Assembly: GCA_041940305.1 (NCBI GenBank)
Contig: JBGTSJ010000029.1
Location: forward strand, 1 to 64,000
From: JBGTSJ01 sp041940305
Lineage (GTDB): Bacteria; Planctomycetota; Planctomycetia; Planctomycetales; Planctomycetaceae
Direction: 5' to 3'
DNA length: 64,000 bases
Shown here: in pieces, positions 10,572 to 18,161 of the stretch
Position numbering within the stretch: position 1 is the first letter of the stretch
Layout of the letters: every line of letters begins with the position of its first letter
Program-made: the position numbers and the translations under genes
The notes under the pieces: generated by a model
What the model saw: the letters and a program-made list of their open reading frames with translations, nothing else
Told to the model about the DNA's origin: nothing
Database searches by the model: none

Positions 10572-11990
10572 GTGGACTGCGAACTGATGGACGGCCCGAC
10601 GACCGTCGCTGATCTGCCTGTGGCGGACTCGTATGCGGCTGCGCTGGAGTTCCTTTACGGCCGGATCAACTATGAACGGACCCTGCCGCATCAGGTCATG
10701 GACGGAGCGTTCAAGCTCGACCGGATGCGCGAACTGCTGCGGCTTCTCGGGGACCCGCAGGAGAGGCTGCCGGCCGTGCATGTGGCGGGCACCAAGGGGA
10801 AAGGCTCCGTGTGCGCGATGATCGGCGGGATGCTGCAGTCCGCCGGTCGCCGCGTTGGACTGTTCACCTCGCCCCATCTGCATCGCTTCGAAGAGCGGAT
10901 GGTTTTGAACGGCCGGGGACCGTCGGCTGCGCAGGTCGTCAATCTGGTCGCCCAGGTGCGAACCGCCTGCGACGCCTTGTCGGTCCGCGGCCCCGACTGG
11001 TCGCCGACGTTTTTTGAAGTCACCACCGCCATGGCGTGGCGTTATTTCGAGCAGGAGGGAGCCGACGTCGCCGTGCTCGAAGTCGGACTCGGAGGCCGTC
11101 TGGATGCGACGAATGTCTGCCGGCCGCTGGTGACGCTCATCACGAGCATCAGTCTCGATCACACGCAACTGCTCGGCGACACCGTCGGCCAGATTGCGCT
11201 GGAGAAGGCCGGCATCATCAAGCCGGGAGTTCCCGTGCTCTCCGGAGCGCGGCAGCCTGAAGCGCGTCGGGCGATTTCAGACACAGCTGCCGCAATGGAC
11301 GCCCCTCTGCACGAACTGGGAGACGGCATCCACTGTTTTGACGTGGTTCCGGAATCCGCGGAAACGGCCGTACCGCTGCACTGGAAGTTCTCTGTCGAGA
11401 CCCCGTGGCGGACGCACCGTGGCCTCCGCGCTCCGTTGCCCGGAGTTCACCAGGCGGACAACGCGGCGCTGGCCGTCGCCGCCGTCGATGCTCTGCAGGC
11501 GGCGGGCTTTAGCGCGGGGCCGAATTGCGTTTCCGGAATGGAGAACGTGGTCTGGCCGTTGCGGATCGAAGTCCTGGCCCGACGCCCGACGGTCGTCGTC
11601 GATGCGGCCCATAACGAGGCATCGATCGCGGCATTGATTGAAACGTTGCGCAGCGTCGACGCGGGACGGAGGTCGCTGGTTTTCGGCACTTCGCGCGACA
11701 AGGATGCCCGGGCCATGCTCCGCCGGATCGCCGGGGAGTTCGATGAAGTCATACTCACGCAATACGTGAGCAATCCGCGCGCGTTGCCGGCTGAAGAACT
11801 GGCGGGACTGGCGGAGTCGCTGCTGCTAACGAACTGTCGGATCGCTCTCACGCCCGAAGCAGCCTGGCAGGCCGTCAGCGAGGGCCGAAACGAGAACGAT
11901 CTGATCTGCGTGACCGGATCGTTTTTCCTGGCGGCCGAGGTCCGGGAACTGCTGCTGGCCACGCAGCCGTCCCTCTCACCAGCCTCGTAA
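10572..11990 (+). CDS. folC: Bifunctional folylpolyglutamate synthase / dihydrofolate synthase
   Basis: Adds glutamate to dihydropteroate and/or tetrahydrofolate, using ATP; cytosolic folate pathway. 472 residues from GTG 10572, or 467 from ATG 10587; GTG is preferred because gaaagaagag lies just upstream. Landmarks: VAGTKGKGSVCAMI (Mur-ligase P-loop), GLFTSPHLHRFEERM, FFEVTTAMAWRYF, VLEVGLGGRLDATN, ITSISLDHTQLLGDT with IALEKAGIIKPGVP, and the C-terminal domain with VVVDAAHNEASIAAL. Convergent with the diguanylate cyclase gene. Confidence 0.94.
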   Translation: MDCELMDGPTTVADLPVADSYAAALEFLYGRINYERTLPHQVMDGAFKLDRMRELLRLLGDPQERLPAVHVAGTKGKGSVCAMIGGMLQSAGRRVGLFTSPHLHRFEERMVLNGRGPSAAQVVNLVAQVRTACDALSVRGPDWSPTFFEVTTAMAWRYFEQEGADVAVLEVGLGGRLDATNVCRPLVTLITSISLDHTQLLGDTVGQIALEKAGIIKPGVPVLSGARQPEARRAISDTAAAMDAPLHELGDGIHCFDVVPESAETAVPLHWKFSVETPWRTHRGLRAPLPGVHQADNAALAVAAVDALQAAGFSAGPNCVSGMENVVWPLRIEVLARRPTVVVDAAHNEASIAALIETLRSVDAGRRSLVFGTSRDKDARAMLRRIAGEFDEVILTQYVSNPRALPAEELAGLAESLLLTNCRIALTPEAAWQAVSEGRNENDLICVTGSFFLAAEVRELLLATQPSLSPAS

Positions 11991-12021
11991 CTCGTCGTCT
12001 AGTCGCTGCGGTTAGAACTCC

Positions 12022-12912
12022 CTACGAGCAGACCCGGTTGCGACCGGCGCGCTTGGCCTCATACAGCTTGCGGTCAGCCGCTTCGAGGATCTCTCCGCTT
12101 GAACGGCTCTCCCGCCCGTCGTAGTGGGCCATGCCGATGCTGATCGTCACTTTCAGCGCGCCGCGAGTCGTCTCGAACGGCTCGGAGGCGATCGAGTCCC
12201 GCAGTTCTTCGGCCACTTTGCCGGCCTCTTCGTGCGAGATCTCGGCCAGAGTGATGGCGAACTCCTCACCGCCGAAGCGGGCCAGCATTTCATCCCCGCG
12301 CGTCCGCCGCTGCAGCCGCTGCCCCAAAGTCCGCAGCACCTCGTCGCCGACCAGGTGCCCGAAACGGTCGTTGACGTGCTTGAAAAAATCAACGTCGATC
12401 AGCAGCAGAGCCAGCGGGCGGTTGTGCCGCACGGAGCGGATGACTTCGCGACGAAAGCCGTCCTCAAAGTACCGGCGGTTGTACGTCTGCGTGAGGGCGT
12501 CGAGCGTCATCATCTCGTAGACGGCCTCGTGGTACTGTACCTCGATGTCGTCTGACGAGAGGAATTTGAAGATGTGGTTGCCCAGCCGGATCTGGTCGTT
12601 CGGGCGGAGCGAGTGTTGCTCCACGCGTTCGTCATTGACGAACGTCCCGTTGAGGCTCCCCCGATCAACGACCATCCACCCGTTGCCCACCTGCTCGATC
12701 ATCGCGTGGACGCGGGAAATGAAGTCATCCGGCAGCTCAATGTCGCACAACGCATCGCGGCCGATCGTCATCCGCGGTCCGTGCAGATCGACCAGGGCGC
12801 CGCTGGCCGACGCGGGATAGATCCGCACCAGACACGCTTTCTCCGACGGGGGGCTCTCCTCGCCGAGCGCGGGGAGCTGGTCGAGACGAAAGATGGGGAG
12901 CGTTCCGGACAT
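12022..12912 (-). CDS. FHA-domain diguanylate cyclase (GGDEF)
   Basis: Predicted to make cyclic di-GMP from two GTP, gated by phosphothreonine binding. Start ATG 12912 (MSGTLPIFRL) gives 296 residues; a 33-residue upstream extension is possible but low-complexity. Residues about 25-115 are an FHA domain: MTIGRDALCDIELPDDFISRVHA and DRGSLNGTFVND, with the phosphopeptide-binding Arg, Ser and Asn in place. The GGDEF domain follows: DALTQTYNRRYF, LLIDVDFFKHVNDRFGH, and an intact RFGGEEF active site. The inhibitory I-site position reads RGDE where RxxD is usual, so product inhibition may be altered. No membrane segment, so it is cytosolic. The pairing suggests a link between Ser/Thr kinase signalling and c-di-GMP. 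Confidence 0.92.
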   Translation of the reverse strand: MSGTLPIFRLDQLPALGEESPPSEKACLVRIYPASASGALVDLHGPRMTIGRDALCDIELPDDFISRVHAMIEQVGNGWMVVDRGSLNGTFVNDERVEQHSLRPNDQIRLGNHIFKFLSSDDIEVQYHEAVYEMMTLDALTQTYNRRYFEDGFRREVIRSVRHNRPLALLLIDVDFFKHVNDRFGHLVGDEVLRTLGQRLQRRTRGDEMLARFGGEEFAITLAEISHEEAGKVAEELRDSIASEPFETTRGALKVTISIGMAHYDGRESRSSGEILEAADRKLYEAKRAGRNRVCS

Positions 12913-13620
12913 GTTGAGTGCTGCCGGTTGAGACCGATCCGCTGTCCTGCGGCTGCGCTTCCGTGGCTGCAGCGCGCGCTGTGCACCGGCCGAGCCCGTC
13001 CCCGGACGCAACCTGTCTGCGCTGCAAGACTAGCGTCTGCTTTCGGACGGGCGCAGCTTTTCCGGCAACGATTGTATGTTGCGACGACGCAACGACGCAG
13101 CAGGGAGGATTCGTCCGGTCGTGAGCGGCGTCGACCACGTGCCACGGTTGCGGCAATCGCTACAGATAATGCAATCGGCGCCCACACTAGCCCGCCGCGC
13201 CAGCAAGGGCCGAACGTCGCTGGGCATTCTCCCAGGATGCTCGCGCGAATGAAGTTCAACAATGAAGCAACGCTGATTACCAACCCCGGCCATCAACCGC
13301 CGGATCGCCCCCGACACTCCTGAATCTGCCGAACTCACGAGGACAGGCGTCCGCCCGACCTCGCTCCGCCTGTCCCGTTCGCCCGGGCGCCTACGCTGGA
13401 TTCCGGTCCAGTGGCGCCGTCGAAATCTGCGCCAGCATCGGGAACCTCGGCCAGCCGGTGCGGGTCTTGACACTGCGGACCACAGGCCGATAACCTGCGC
13501 CGCGGCAGGAGTTGCCGATGGTGCGGATTGGTCCGGAGATTCGGCTCATGCCAAGCCGAAGAAACAGTCGAAAACGGATCTGACAGCCGCGGTTTCGCTG
13601 CCCTTTTCGCCGTGGCCACG
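12913..13620. other. 708-base stretch without a recognised gene
   Basis: Between the cyclase start and tRNA-Ala. All frames give only short Arg/Ser/Pro-rich readings typical of non-coding GC-rich DNA. It should hold the promoters of the cyclase (minus) and the tRNA (plus), but I see no convincing -35/-10 pair. Confidence 0.5.
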
Positions 13621-13693
13621 GGGGGATTAGCTCAGCTGGGAGAGCGCATGGCTGGCAGCCATGAGGTCAAGGGTTCGAGTCCCTTATCCTCCA
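13621..13693 (+). tRNA. tRNA-Ala (anticodon GGC)
   Basis: Full cloverleaf: acceptor gggggat pairs with atcctcc (one G-U), D-arm gctcagctgggagagc, anticodon stem catgg/ccatg with loop ctGGCag giving anticodon GGC (Ala, GCC codons), variable aggtc, T-arm aaggg-ttcgagt-ccctt, discriminator A. CCA is not encoded. It is the integration target of the island that begins in its 3' half. Confidence 0.97.
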
Positions 13694-13695
13694 CT
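13652..13695 (+). repeat. attL: tRNA 3' half, left end of the island
   Basis: Forty-four bases from the anticodon loop through two bases past the discriminator, matched by 44991-45034 with one difference (T at 13685, C at 45024). The T keeps the T-stem A-T pair, so the left copy is the functional tRNA end. Confidence 0.85.
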
Positions 13696-13805
13696 ACCTA
13701 AAGCATTGCTGAGACGTTGCTTGCGTCTACCTCTGGTTGGTCCGGAGTGCAGCACGACTGTCCGCTTACTGTCCATTTCGGACAACGGACCGGAGCTGCA
13801 CACCG

Positions 13806-14365
13806 ATGGCACGATCGACCAAGCCCCCCGTCTACAGCCGGCATTCCAGCGGGCAAGCCCGCGTGAGGATCGACGGCGTCACCCACTACCTGGGGCGGCA
13901 TGGATCCCCCGAGTCTCATGCTGAATACGCCCGGCTGCTGGAAGACTGGCGGAGCAAACTGGAGCGAGCGCCGCGGAAGATGACGGTGCGGGCGTTGTGC
14001 GTTCTGTACCTGGCTCACGCGACGAAGTACTACCAGAAGAACGGGCAGCCGACGTCTGAGCTGAACATCATCCGCAACACGCTGCGGCGCGTCATGAGGC
14101 TTCACGGCAAAGCGCTGGCCGGCCAGTGCAGTCCGCGCATGTTGAAGGACGTCCGGCAGGCGATGATGGACGACGGGCTGGTCCGCACGTCGATCAACAA
14201 ACGCATCATCCGGATACGCACGATGTTCGCCTGGGGCGTCTCCGAAGAGCACGTCTCCGCAACCGTGCTGGTCGGCCTGCAGACGGTTAAGGGGCTCAAG
14301 GCTGAACGATCCGCAGCCGTCGAAGCGCAGCCGGTTACTACTGTGGCTGACGCACTGGTCGACCA
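13806..14365 (+). pseudogene. Tyrosine integrase, N-terminal part only
   Basis: From ATG 13806 the reading has an arm-type N-terminus (YSRHSSGQARVRIDGVTHYLG), then a SAM-like core-binding domain (MTVRALCVLYLAHATKYYQK, RIIRIRTMFAWGVSEEHVS) and a linker that ends near ADALVDQ at about 14365. After that the frame reads through the antisense of an IS fragment. The catalytic domain with its Arg-His-Arg-Tyr residues is missing, so it cannot recombine DNA. Its place 113 bases inside attL and its direction mark it as the integrase that once drove the island. Confidence 0.82.
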
Positions 14366-14790
14366 GTTGGAAGGGCATGTTCCGGCGGAGCGTGCACGGG
14401 CTGGCGAACACCCGCCGGCTGCCGACGTGGATGAATACCAGCACGAAAACCTGCCGCATTCCCTGAGGCGTCCACAGCAGCCGGGAGAAGAAGTCCGCCT
14501 GCCACACAGCGTGTCGGCGTGGATCTTCAGGAACTCGTTCCAGGTCCCACATCCCCCCTTGGGATCAGGGCCGAGCTTGTTCACCGTGAGAATCCGCTGC
14601 ACGGTTGAGCGTGACGGCGGCTTGATCCCCCGCTTTTTCATCTCTCCCATCACACGGGTGTAGCCCCACCCCGTCTCCGTCCCGATCCGCGCCACCACAG
14701 CGCGCAGTGCCTCCGCTGTTCGCGGCCGGCCGATCTTCTTCGGGAGGTCCCGGGTGGGTGCAACACAGCCAGCATATCCCGGATTTGTGC
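14366..14790 (-). pseudogene. Decayed IS transposase (rve integrase-core type)
   Basis: Reading leftwards: RDLPKKIGRPRTAEALRAVV, then GWGYTRVMGEMKKRGIKPP and STVQRILTVNKLGPDPKGG, a helix-turn-helix/HTH_21-like start. WNEFLKIHADTL then breaks frame near 14505, where the gene has TGTG in place of TG; restoring it continues as WQADFFSRLLWTPQGMRQV and FVLVFIHVGSRRVFASPCT, the DDE-type core around its first Asp. The remainder of the core and the N-terminus are gone. It interrupts the integrase gene. No terminal repeats could be seen. Confidence 0.75.
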
Positions 14791-14949
14791 AATCCCGAAG
14801 GCGATAACATCTGCGTCACGGCCATGCTCTTCTGGCCCGAGATCCCTTCAGAACCGCGTTCCGAGGATTTCACGCACCTCAGATCTGCGGGCACTCTCCC
14901 CGCATGAAGAGTTGCGAATGAGCGGCACCGCCTTCTTCGGAGACGACGA

Positions 14950-15240
14950 CTACACAATCCAGCGGATTACCCAGAACCAACCCACCACGGCAGCCGGACT
15001 CAAGGCCACCACGAGAGAGATCGGGCTTGGCACACGGAAGATGTGATTCATCGTCAAGTAAATGGCGGGCTCTGGGAAGAGCGCGATCAGCACCAGAACA
15101 CATCGGCCGATCCATTGCTTCGCCGACGCTGGTGCCTCCGCCTGCAGCCCGAAGTAGATCAACACCGGCATTGCCACAGCACTGATATAGGCGATCGTCC
15201 GACATCGCCGGGCCACTTCCGGATCGAGGTGCTCACGCAA
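14950..15240 (-). CDS. Small three-helix membrane protein next to the TIR gene
   Basis: 96 residues with a short charged N-terminus (REHLDPEVARRC) and three hydrophobic helices at about residues 17-33, 43-62 and 74-93. Start TTG 15240 is chosen because GGAG lies 7 bases upstream on the coding strand; no ATG fits. It begins 33 bases after the TIR gene stop, same strand, so the two are probably co-transcribed. Family not recognised. By context it could help anchor or regulate the membrane-bound TIR protein; that is inference from position only. Confidence 0.62.
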   Translation of the reverse strand: MREHLDPEVARRCRTIAYISAVAMPVLIYFGLQAEAPASAKQWIGRCVLVLIALFPEPAIYLTMNHIFRVPSPISLVVALSPAAVVGWFWVIRWIV

Positions 15241-15273
15241 TGCTTCGCTCCAACAGCTTGATTCGAGGGTCGT

Positions 15274-16650
15274 TCAACGGCACGACAGTGACCGGACGAT
15301 CCGGTCGAGATGCGGTGCCGTTCGGCAGTAGTCCGCGAACGTCCCCTGTACGAAGAACTGAAAGTCAAATTGGATTGCAGGCAAACTGCGCGCCTCACCG
15401 GGAGTCGGCTCCTCGGTTGCGTGCAGGACGACAGAATACAGCCGCACCCAGGCGTCGGACCAGTAAGTCATCGCGAACTGGGGTACGTTGGCCCATTCTG
15501 CCAGGTAGAGCAGATGCACTCCCACACAGGGAGATCCGAGACCTTCGACAAACTCCCGGGCCAGATCAGCCACGACCTGCTGCATGTCCCGCTTTTTAGC
15601 AGCCGGCCGGTCCATCTCCAGCAGTTCGCGGCGCAGCGTCTGGTCAGTCGTCATCGTCCCACAAATAACGCTCCAGAACACTTCAATGCCTTGAATCTTG
15701 CGAGTCAGATTGAGAGCGATCTCATCGCCCACGAGCCCCTTCTCTCCCGGCAACGGCTCTGGACGAGGGACCGGCTGCCAGTCGTGCAGATGGAGTCGCC
15801 AATCGCGTCCGTGCGCACGGAGCAAGAGTGATGGCTGCATGGGTTCGGGATCACTGATCCGTGCTGCGTCCAGTCCTGGGATGCGTTCCGCGAGCCAGCG
15901 GGCGGTCGCGCGTTCGTCGGACGGTGACAACGGTGGCGACGGTTGCGGGAACGTGGCGATGATCTGGCGCACCTCGGGCGCCAAGGATTGTTCCGGCGGA
16001 TTGAGCGGAATCAACAGTGTCCGTTCGGCAGGCAGGTGTTCAATCAAACCCCGCAATTCGATGAGCGTGCCGTCGCCACAGGCGTAATGCTCGTTCAGGA
16101 ATATGACCGCACATCGGCTGTTGCGCAATCCGAAGTCAATTGCCTTGCCAAATTGATCTCGCTCCGACAACAGGATGACGTACTCGTCAAACCAGGGCCG
16201 TACGCCACACGCCAACATCCAGTCTGCAATGGGACGGACGTAGCGCTCGTCCTCTGCCTTATAGCTCAGGAACACGTCGAATAGCGGTGAATTCAACGGC
16301 ACCGCTTTCTGATGGGAGAGCGACAGCCCTGTGTAGGGCGTACACATCGACCGCAGGCTGGGCAGGAAGAACAGACCATTCACCAATGCGGCGGCAGTGG
16401 TCGTCGCCCCCGTCAGCAACATCCCCCACAAGTTCAGTGCACTGCCGCTCTGCGCGATAAGAACTGTGACTGTGGTAACGGCGAGCAGGGGGACGAGATT
16501 CAGTCGTCCTCCGCGCAAGGCGGGCCAGATCACGGAACGGGTTGGCGCAAACACCCCTTCGTGACGCAGCACCGTCCGGAGCACCATCCATGCAATCAAG
16601 GGGCCTACAGCCGCCGCGCAAGCCGCACGAATCAAAGGGGAGTCGGGCAT
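15274..16650 (-). CDS. Membrane-anchored TIR-domain protein
   Basis: 458 residues. Hydrophobic segments at about 5-27 and 50-96 (two or three helices) anchor it. A TIR domain spans about 122-225: PLFDVFLSYKAEDERYV (box 1), GVRPWFDEY, FGKAIDFGLRNSRCAVIFLNEHY, then TLIELRGL with Glu198 where NAD-degrading TIR domains keep the catalytic Glu. Bacterial TIR domains of this type usually cleave NAD or make cyclic ADP-ribose signals in anti-phage defence. Residues about 230-458 are an unrecognised C-terminal region with WRLHLHDWQPVP and VGVHLLYLAEWANVPQF, perhaps the sensor. The order membrane-TIR-unknown domain is less common than TIR at one end. Start ATG 16650. It lies inside the tRNA island, a typical setting for defence genes. 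Confidence 0.82.
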   Translation of the reverse strand: MPDSPLIRAACAAAVGPLIAWMVLRTVLRHEGVFAPTRSVIWPALRGGRLNLVPLLAVTTVTVLIAQSGSALNLWGMLLTGATTTAAALVNGLFFLPSLRSMCTPYTGLSLSHQKAVPLNSPLFDVFLSYKAEDERYVRPIADWMLACGVRPWFDEYVILLSERDQFGKAIDFGLRNSRCAVIFLNEHYACGDGTLIELRGLIEHLPAERTLLIPLNPPEQSLAPEVRQIIATFPQPSPPLSPSDERATARWLAERIPGLDAARISDPEPMQPSLLLRAHGRDWRLHLHDWQPVPRPEPLPGEKGLVGDEIALNLTRKIQGIEVFWSVICGTMTTDQTLRRELLEMDRPAAKKRDMQQVVADLAREFVEGLGSPCVGVHLLYLAEWANVPQFAMTYWSDAWVRLYSVVLHATEEPTPGEARSLPAIQFDFQFFVQGTFADYCRTAPHLDRIVRSLSCR

Positions 16651-16821
16651 TTATCAGAGGCGATGGCGAACCAGCCGCTGTTGTGCTGTGCTGCGAGGGC
16701 ACGGTGCCGGTGAGTCCATATCTGGAACGACCTGCGCCATTCTGACGCCTTGGCCGTCATTCCGCATCCCGGCCGGGTAGCTCTCCAGATAGGCGAGGGG
16801 TACTTCAACAAGGAGAAATGC

Positions 16822-17196
16822 ATGTCACTGAACGTCGGGAAAGAGGTCGCCGCATTGCAGCGGATGTCGACGGCTCCCTATCCGAACGTCCCACTGGCAT
16901 TCTGCGGCGCGCTCGCCCTGCAGGCCGTCCTCGACGGCCGGAAGGTGCGGGACGAAGCGGACAACGTCACCTGGTCGGTCGCGACAAAGATCACGTGTCC
17001 CGGTACAACGGTGGCGAAGCGAGAGTTTTGGCAGCAGACGGCTGGCGAGTTCTTCGCTGCTGAGTGGGATTTGCTGCTGTGCTCGGCGGGATCGTTGTCA
17101 GCGATGATCTGCGAGGCGGCACGGCAGATGGGACGCAAGGCGATAGATGTGGGCCAACTGGACCAGAATCTGGCTCAAGGGCACGATTTCGCTTAA
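16822..17196 (+). CDS. Chimeric ORF: DUF2924-like start joined to an unrelated C-terminal domain
   Basis: 124 residues from ATG 16822 with AGGAG 7 bases upstream. The first 17 residues (MSLNVGKEVAALQRMST) look like the start of DUF2924 proteins, which are common in planctomycete mobile regions, but the rest of that family is absent. Residues 18-124 are different: PYPNVPLAFCGALALQAVLDG and a compact stretch LLLCSAGSLSAMICEAARQ followed by GRKAIDVGQLDQNLAQ, which resembles the end of a Rossmann-like or GT-D-type fold. It is probably a translational fusion formed by rearrangement. Function unknown; whether it is expressed is open, although the ribosome site is good. Confidence 0.45.
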   Translation: MSLNVGKEVAALQRMSTAPYPNVPLAFCGALALQAVLDGRKVRDEADNVTWSVATKITCPGTTVAKREFWQQTAGEFFAAEWDLLLCSAGSLSAMICEAARQMGRKAIDVGQLDQNLAQGHDFA

Positions 17197-17417
17197 CATT
17201 TTTCATGATGTCAGAAGAGTCCTGACCATCGACCTTTTGCCCGGAGTCTCGCGGCGCTGTCCGTGCTGACCACCGGCCATCAGCAATGAGGATTTTGCGA
17301 CCGCATCCGAACTGAAACCGAAGCGACTGCTCCATCAACCTTGGAGTGCGAGTCAGTCGCAGGGACTCCTTCAAAACGAATTGGCGAATGCCATGTAAAC
17401 CAGGAGTTCCCGACCGG

Positions 17418-17999
17418 ATGAACGACACGCACAACGTCACTCAGATTCTGAAGCAGGTCGAAGAGGGTGATCCCTCGGCCGCTGAAGCGTTGCTGCCGCT
17501 CGTCTACGAGGAACTCCGCAAACTGGCGGCGGCTAAGCTGGCCAACGAAGAGCCTGGTCAGACGCTACAGGCCACGGCGCTGGTTCACGAAGCGTGGCTG
17601 CGGCTGGTGGATGTGGACTACGTCCAGCACTGGTCCAGCCGCCGGCATTTCTTCGGAGCGGCCGCGGAGGCGATGCGGCGAATTCTGGTGGACAAGGCCC
17701 GCCGCAAAAACCGTCACAAGCACGGCTCGGAGTGGCAGCGTATCACCGTTCAGCTCGACGACGTTCCGGTCGCGGCCGGCGACAGCCTGCTCGAAGCGCT
17801 TGATGAGGCCCTGCAGCGATTTCAGCAGGTCGACGCGATCGCCTGCGAACTGGTCCAGCTGCGGTATTTCGCGGGGCTGTCTCTGAAAGACGCTGGTGAG
17901 GCCCTCGAACTGGCTCCCCGAACTGCCGACCGGCTCTGGGCTTACGCCAAGGCGTGGCTGCTGCGGGAGGTCCGCCGCGCCCCGGCTGATTCTTCCTGA
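17418..17999 (+). CDS. ECF-type RNA polymerase sigma factor (planctomycete family)
   Basis: Directs RNA polymerase to a small regulon. Start ATG 17418 gives 193 residues. The N-terminus NDTHNVTQILKQVEEGDPSAA and the region-2 block LPLVYEELRKLAAAKLANE, GQTLQATALVHEAWLRLV, and HFFGAAAEAMRRILVDKARRK are hallmarks of the TIGR02999-like sigma family. Region 4 follows: VQLRYFAGLSLKDAGEALELAPRTADRLWAYAKAWLLRE. The kinase-FGE gene lies 162 bases downstream on the same strand; this order is common in planctomycetes and suggests kinase control of the sigma factor. A terminator-like hairpin between them may uncouple transcription. Confidence 0.92.
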   Translation: MNDTHNVTQILKQVEEGDPSAAEALLPLVYEELRKLAAAKLANEEPGQTLQATALVHEAWLRLVDVDYVQHWSSRRHFFGAAAEAMRRILVDKARRKNRHKHGSEWQRITVQLDDVPVAAGDSLLEALDEALQRFQQVDAIACELVQLRYFAGLSLKDAGEALELAPRTADRLWAYAKAWLLREVRRAPADSS

Positions 18000-18005
18000 T
18001 TGAGC

Positions 18006-18038
18006 CGCCAAAAAAAAGCTTTCCCATTTTTTTTGGCG
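18006..18038 (+). terminator. A/T-rich hairpin between sigma factor and kinase genes
   Basis: A perfect 12-bp stem, cgcc plus eight A (18006-18017) with eight T plus ggcg (18027-18038), and a 9-base loop. It begins 7 bases after the sigma factor stop. There is no U-run after the stem, but a hairpin ending in eight U within the stem could still pause or end transcription, acting as a terminator or attenuator before the kinase gene. Confidence 0.55.
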
Positions 18039-18161
18039 CACTTGACCGAAAAAGGGCGCCACGGTTTTCCCGACAGAACTTTTGTGTGACCCACCAACCT
18101 GACCAGAACGTGCCGGAGTGTGCGAAACACTGTTTGAGTGGATGAGTCGCGGGAAAAAATC

